Both the position numbers and the translations under genes were made by a program. From contig CBFHJA010000013.1 of assembly GCA_965656085.1 (NCBI GenBank), forward strand, positions 34,479-98,478: 64,000 nt of DNA, written 5' to 3'. Each line of letters starts with the position of its first letter. Positions within the stretch are counted from its first letter, which is position 1. Positions 59,906-64,000 of the stretch are shown piece after piece. The notes below the pieces were generated by a model, which saw nothing but the letters and a program-made list of their open reading frames with translations, was not told the origin of the DNA and did no database searches. This DNA comes from Aliishimia sp965656085. Lineage in GTDB: Bacteria > Pseudomonadota > Alphaproteobacteria > Rhodobacterales > Rhodobacteraceae.

Positions 59906-60427
59906 TCAGTAGTCGAGGTGGTAGATCACCGGGGTGCCATCGCTGTCGAACTGGCAGGCCACCTTGGGCGTCTTGTTCGACACCGTCATCCATTTGCGGG
60001 ACTTCTTGACCACGTCATCGGCGTTCATGCCCTTGAGTTCCTTGAGATCGACGGTGGCGAATTTGTAGCTCTTCGCCGCGCTCACCGAGGACGCGCTGGT
60101 CGAGACCGTCCATGACCCGGCGCGCGCATTATAGGTCAGCTTGTTCGCGGGCACATTCTTGATCCAGTTCAGCACCTCGGCCTGTGCGCTCGGGATCATC
60201 GAGGTGATCATCAGCGTACTCTTGGGCAGGCTGCGCAGCCCGGCCAGATGCGCGCCGAGTTTCTTCACATCGCCATTATGGCCGGCGAATATGTGGTCCT
60301 TGGTGAATTTCTGCGCGATCAGCTTGCCGCCCGTCTTCTTCTTGGCGAGCGCCGTCAGCGCCTTGCGCAGATCGTCTATGTTGTCGGGGCAGCCCTTCTT
60401 GGGCTTGAACGTGGTCGATACCGGCAT
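59906..60427 (-). CDS. Protein of unknown function
   Basis: 173 residues, starts MPVSTTFKPKKGCPDNIDDL. Lysine-rich, with helical N-terminal half (LRKALTALAKKKTGGKLIAQ) and beta-type C-terminal half ending PKVACQFDSDGTPVIYHLDY. No signal peptide or membrane segment. GAGGAGG precedes the start. I recognise no family. Confidence 0.65.
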   Translation of the reverse strand: MPVSTTFKPKKGCPDNIDDLRKALTALAKKKTGGKLIAQKFTKDHIFAGHNGDVKKLGAHLAGLRSLPKSTLMITSMIPSAQAEVLNWIKNVPANKLTYNARAGSWTVSTSASSVSAAKSYKFATVDLKELKGMNADDVVKKSRKWMTVSNKTPKVACQFDSDGTPVIYHLDY

Positions 60428-60521
60428 GGGAGCCTCCTCGGACTGGGCGCGGGATGGCGTGATGATAGGCCGGGCGATACAAGCATAACAAGAAAAACCG
60501 GGGCGGGCGGTAAAGCCCGGT

Positions 60522-61448
60522 TTACGCCTTCACACCCGGGGCCGGGTTGCGGGCCATCAGAGCCGCGAGGCCAATGCCCGACAGGATGTGCCACATGCCC
60601 CAGAACGCCGCCACCACGGCCATGCCGCCGAGACCGTCGAAGAAGCCGAAGATCAGGATCAGACCGAGCCCGGAATTCTGGATGCCCGTCTCGATCGCGA
60701 TCGCGCGGCGGTCATAGGCCGTCAGGCCCGCCAGCCGGGCCAGCCCGTAGCCGCCCGCCAGCGCCAACGTGTTATGCATGAAGACCAGCGCCGCCACCAC
60801 ATGGGCATATTGCAGGAACAAGGCCCAGTTCGCCGCCAGCGCCAGCACCACGAAGGCGATGAAGATGCCCATGGACAGGTATTGCATCGGGGTGCGCAGC
60901 CGGGCCGCCAATTCGGGGCGGCGCGCGTTCAGCGCCATGCCGAGGCAAAGCGGCAGAACCAGCATCACGCCCACGGTGATCGCCACCGAGGCCGGGTCGA
61001 TCGTCGTGGCGCGCAGGATCTCGCGGGTCGGGCCGTAAAGGCTGCCCCAAAAGGCGATATTGGCGGGTGTGAGGAAAATCGCCGCCACCGTGGAGACCGC
61101 CGTCAGCGAGACTGAGAGCGCCGCGTTGCCGCCCGCGCGGTGGGTGATGAAATTCGAGATATTCCCGCCCGGGCAGGCCGCGACCAGCATCAGCCCCAGC
61201 GCGATGGACGGAGCGGGCTGCGTGGCCAGCACAAGGCAGAAGGTCAGCAGGGGCAGCAGCAGGAATTGTGAGACCAGCCCGGTCAGCACAGGCCGGGGCG
61301 CGCGCGCAAGGCGCATGAAATCGGCAGGGCGCAGGTCGAGCGCGATGGAAAACATCACCACCGCGAGCACGAGGTTCAGTACCACAAGGCTCGTGGGCGA
61401 GAAGTTGAGAATGACGGCGTCGATCTCGCCCGCACCCATATTGCCCAT
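60522..61448 (-). CDS. Bile acid:sodium symporter family (BASS) transporter
   Basis: 308 residues, about nine to ten helices. LVVLNLVLAVVMFSIALDLR at the front, VAACPGGNISNFITHRAGGN (sodium-site region) and AIAIETGIQNSGLGLILIFG (second crossover with E-x-x-x-Q-N) are BASS hallmarks. Substrates of bacterial members vary (organic anions, pantoate, pyruvate). GGGAGG precedes ATG 61448. Confidence 0.9.
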   Translation of the reverse strand: MGNMGAGEIDAVILNFSPTSLVVLNLVLAVVMFSIALDLRPADFMRLARAPRPVLTGLVSQFLLLPLLTFCLVLATQPAPSIALGLMLVAACPGGNISNFITHRAGGNAALSVSLTAVSTVAAIFLTPANIAFWGSLYGPTREILRATTIDPASVAITVGVMLVLPLCLGMALNARRPELAARLRTPMQYLSMGIFIAFVVLALAANWALFLQYAHVVAALVFMHNTLALAGGYGLARLAGLTAYDRRAIAIETGIQNSGLGLILIFGFFDGLGGMAVVAAFWGMWHILSGIGLAALMARNPAPGVKA

Positions 61449-61597
61449 TGCCGCCTCCCTGTCCCATGGTCCCCGGGGCGAGTGTGCGGGAGCCAGCCGC
61501 CATAGTCCACGCAAAAAACCGCGCGCATTGCGCTCTGTGCAGGGCGGCGCAAACCATGTAAGCCTTTCGGAACGAAGGATCAGGGGCCGGGGCCGCT

Positions 61598-62473
61598 TTG
61601 GAGAAGAAACAGGACGTCAACCCGCTCGACGATCTGCTGCGCGCACGTCTGCGGATTCACGAAGGGGCCAATCTGCGCCTTGCATCCCTCCGGCGGGCCA
61701 TGGAAGCCTTCGATGCCTTGACCCGCATCACCACCGGGCAGGCCTTTTTCGCGCTGCGCGAGACCGAGGAGGTTTTGCTCGCGTTGGATGGGCGCACCGG
61801 GCCCGATCTGGTGCGGGCGCTGCTCGACATGAAGGGTGGCACGCAGATCACTGCGCATGGGCTGGAGAACATCCCCCCCACGGGCGCGGTGGTGATCGCG
61901 GCCACCCATCCCATCGGCACCTTCGACTTCATCGCCCATGCCGGCGCACTGCTGGATCACCGGCCCGATCTCAAGGTCGTTGCCGGGCGCGAGGCGGAAC
62001 GCTTTCTGGGGCGCGATCTGATCATCGCGGTCGATCTCGACCGCAAGGACCGGGTGCTCACGGCGCGCCAGACCCGGGCCGAGATGGTCGCGCATCTGCT
62101 GCAGGGCGGGGCGCTGCTGATCTTCGGGTCGGGCCGGGTGCCGGGGATGCAGAACGGGCTTTTGGTCGAGCCGCCGTGGCGCACCGGGGTGACCCGCGCC
62201 ACCGCCGAGACCGGCGCGCCCATCGTTCCGGCCTCCGCGGATATGCGCAACTCGCCGCATTACTACCGCACGCGCCGCATCGCCGCGCTGCTCGGAGGTG
62301 GCAATGACGAGTTCGGCCGCCGCGTGGCCTCGCTGCGCTATGTGTCGGAGCTGATCTCCAAGCTCGGCGGCAGCTATGATGTGTATTACGGGCCGCTGCA
62401 GCCCCCCGGCACCGCCCCCGATGTGCTCAAGGAGCTTGTCGAGACGATGGTGCCGGGGCTCTATCGGGCCTGA
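61598..62473 (+). CDS. PlsC-like acyltransferase
   Basis: 291 residues. ITAHGLENIPPTGAVVIAATHPIGTFDFI contains the His...Asp of the acyltransferase active site, here H-P-I-G-T-F-D. DLIIAVDLDRK, LLIFGSGRVPGMQNGL and TGAPIVPASADMRN fit the later family blocks. It probably transfers an acyl chain to a lysophospholipid or related lipid at the membrane. TTG start at 61598; no ATG lies in a better place. Confidence 0.75.
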   Translation: MEKKQDVNPLDDLLRARLRIHEGANLRLASLRRAMEAFDALTRITTGQAFFALRETEEVLLALDGRTGPDLVRALLDMKGGTQITAHGLENIPPTGAVVIAATHPIGTFDFIAHAGALLDHRPDLKVVAGREAERFLGRDLIIAVDLDRKDRVLTARQTRAEMVAHLLQGGALLIFGSGRVPGMQNGLLVEPPWRTGVTRATAETGAPIVPASADMRNSPHYYRTRRIAALLGGGNDEFGRRVASLRYVSELISKLGGSYDVYYGPLQPPGTAPDVLKELVETMVPGLYRA

Positions 62474-62615
62474 CATGAGGTCTGGCATGGGGTCTCGCGG
62501 GGGCTCTGTGGCCGGGGCCTCTGCATGAATGCAAAAGTATACCAATAAAAACAAAGGGAAGCGCTGGACAGCCGCCCTGCGGCCCTATGTGTAAAGGCCA
62601 AGCAAGGAGCGACTC

Positions 62616-62807
62616 ATGCACCCCGAAATCACATCGCAAATCCTGTCCTTCGCACGCCATCTGGACGATCCCCGGGCCGACCCGATGCAAAAGGCCATGG
62701 AGCGCCGCTGGCTCGATGCCGCCGGACAGCCCACGGCGGACGGCATGTCACTGGCGCAGGCCCTGCACGACCAGATCGGCACCCGGTCCTGTTTCCGGCA
62801 TCTGTAA
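62616..62807 (+). CDS. Small soluble protein of unknown function
   Basis: 63 residues: MHPEITSQILSFARHLDDPR then RRWLDAAGQPTADGMSLAQA and a single Cys near the end. AAGGAG lies seven bases ahead of the ATG. No family recognised. Confidence 0.6.
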   Translation: MHPEITSQILSFARHLDDPRADPMQKAMERRWLDAAGQPTADGMSLAQALHDQIGTRSCFRHL

Positions 62808-62840
62808 GCCCATCCAGCGCGTGCAGCCGGCCTCAGCGGC

Positions 62841-63386
62841 TCAATCCGGGGCTAGACTGGTCAGGGCGGTCTCGGAATCCGGAACCACGCGGTACAGGTC
62901 CAGAAAGCTCGCCTCGGCGAATTCCTGTTCCACGACATGGGTCAGAAGCGCCACAAGCGGGTCCCAGAACCCCGCTGTATTCACCAGCAAGATCGGCTTG
63001 TCATGCAGGCCAAGCTGGCGCCATGTCAGCACCTCGAAAAGCTCGTCCAGCGAGCCCGCGCCGCCCGGCAGGACCACCACCGCGTCGCAATTCATGAACA
63101 TCACCTTCTTGCGCTCATGCATGGTCTCGGTGACGACATACCGCGTCAGGTCCGTCTTGCCGACCTCCCACGCGACGAGGTGCTGGGGGATCACGCCGAA
63201 GGTCTCGCCCCCCGCCGCCTGCGCCGCGCGCGCCACATCGCCCATCAGCCCCACATCGCCCGCGCCATAGACCAGCCGCCAGTCGCGCTGCGCCAGCCCG
63301 ATGCCGAGCGTGACCGCATCCTCGGAATAGGCCGGGTCGGTGCCAGCGCGTGAGCCACAATAGACACATACGGAAAACTTCGTCAT
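62841..63386 (-). CDS. LOG family protein (lysine decarboxylase-like fold)
   Basis: 181 residues. VCVYCGSRAGTDPAYSEDAV, LVYGAGDVGLMGDVARAAQA, TETMHERKKVMF and VVLPGGAGSLDELFEVLTW are LOG-family blocks; PGG-x-G-S-x-x-E replaces PGG-x-G-T-x-x-E. Members release cytokinin-type bases from nucleotide 5'-monophosphates or act on purine nucleotides. It diverges from the gene cut by the window end. Confidence 0.92.
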   Translation of the reverse strand: MTKFSVCVYCGSRAGTDPAYSEDAVTLGIGLAQRDWRLVYGAGDVGLMGDVARAAQAAGGETFGVIPQHLVAWEVGKTDLTRYVVTETMHERKKVMFMNCDAVVVLPGGAGSLDELFEVLTWRQLGLHDKPILLVNTAGFWDPLVALLTHVVEQEFAEASFLDLYRVVPDSETALTSLAPD

Positions 63387-63487
63387 CGGGGCCTCGCGGG
63401 TTGAGCAGGGATGTTTTGACCCAAGCTAGCGCGGTTGATAGAGTGCCACAACTGCGCGCTAGGTGCATCTGGGGAGAGATTTGACGC

Positions 63488-64000
63488 ATGAGCGGAGCAA
63501 GCGCTTCGGCGCTGCCGATGTGGATTGGCGGGCTGGTCGTGGCCGGTGCCGTGGCAGCCGGTGCGGTGTATTGGGCCGGGCGTGGGGCCGGGCCTGACGT
63601 CGGAACGGATGCGGACCCTGCACCAAGCGTTGCAACGCCTGCCATCATGGCGCCCTCCGGCGCCCCCTCCGAGACATCTGCCGACACACCGTCCGACACA
63701 GCCGCGACGCAGCCCGCGCCAAATGAGGACGCAGAGGACAGCGCCAGCCGGATCGAGCCTCCCGCGCCGCAAGCCTCCGAAACGCCAGAGCCCGCGCCGA
63801 CAGCCGCCTTGCCCCTGCCGCGCATTGACGAATTCCGGTTCGACCCGCGCGGGGTCGCCGTGCTCGCGGGCCGCGCCGCGCCCGGGGATGCGCTCGTGCT
63901 GCGGCTCGACGGCAGCGAGATCACCCGGGCCGATGCGGACGGGGAGGGCGCCTTTGCCGCCGTCGCCCTGCTTGATCCCAGCCCGAACGCGCGGGTTCTG
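63488..64000 (+). CDS. Membrane-anchored protein, N-terminal part (cut by window end)
   Basis: 171 residues visible from ATG 63488. MSGASASALPMWIGGLVVAG AVAAGAVYWAG is an anchor, then about 75 residues rich in Ala/Pro/Ser/Thr/Asp (disordered linker), then the start of a beta-type domain (RIDEFRFDPRGVAVLAGRAA, LRLDGSEITRADADGEGAFA). In relatives such a gene beside a LOG gene often ends in a LysM domain, but that part would be outside the window. Confidence 0.7.
   Translation, partial: MSGASASALPMWIGGLVVAGAVAAGAVYWAGRGAGPDVGTDADPAPSVATPAIMAPSGAPSETSADTPSDTAATQPAPNEDAEDSASRIEPPAPQASETPEPAPTAALPLPRIDEFRFDPRGVAVLAGRAAPGDALVLRLDGSEITRADADGEGAFAAVALLDPSPNARVL

Overview
The window is about 64 kb of GC-rich alphaproteobacterial chromosome. 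Its gene content points to the Roseobacter group of Rhodobacteraceae. The evidence is a DMSP lyase DddP with every known metal ligand, a heterotetrameric sarcosine oxidase cluster (soxBDAG), a tungstate-type ABC transporter, DUF6314, DUF6455, DUF1289 and DUF3445 family proteins, a VPLPA-CTERM protein, and purB and glnB-glnA in their usual form. No species is claimed.

Layout. 1-13 kb is mostly core: the aconitase N-terminus (cut by the window edge), a DUF1223 protein, an LpxL-like acyltransferase, an EamA transporter, fliG without other flagellar genes, a TPR protein, purB, an alpha/beta hydrolase-OsmC fusion, a YjdF-like membrane protein and an EEP phosphatase/nuclease. 11.5-21.2 kb is accessory: an M29-like protein, a CMD-fold protein lacking its cysteines, an IS5-family transposase scar, two small unknown genes, a 1,617-residue secreted protein ending in a kinase-like domain, and an overlapping CPBP protease/M23 pair. 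21.2-30.7 kb returns to core metabolism: dddP diverging from a DUF3445 haem demethylase-like gene, glnB-glnA, split NAD(P)H-hydrate repair genes (nnrE, nnrD), a Hint-domain protein and tRNA-Leu(UAG).

30.9-44.4 kb is a long run of minus-strand genes, nearly all exported or membrane-bound. Its downstream part is a tight five-gene operon: a tyrosine-phosphatase-like protein missing the catalytic arginine, an atypical secreted kinase-like protein, a calcineurin-type metallophosphoesterase, a DUF4956 membrane protein and a phytase/SdiA-regulated-like beta-propeller. Its upstream part holds SH3 proteins, related small lipoproteins, a GlsB-type protein and small membrane proteins. I regard this block, with the giant protein at 14.6-19.4 kb, as the best candidate for an undescribed system, possibly phospho-transfer on the periplasmic side. 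That is inference from motifs and gene order only.

44.6-64 kb is mostly core: the tupBCA-like tungstate transporter with a DNA-binding/PBP-like regulator, dusA with a 32-bp tandem duplication over its start, ruvX, ccmI, the sarcosine oxidase cluster, sodB, a bile-acid:sodium symporter family protein, a PlsC-like acyltransferase, a LOG family protein and the start of an unknown membrane-anchored protein cut by the window end. Two copies of a roughly 185-bp element carrying 12-bp-spaced GTATGGC units sit at 6.0-6.2 and 49.9-50.1 kb, each running into the stop codon of a neighbouring gene. No CRISPR array, rRNA operon or intact insertion sequence was seen.
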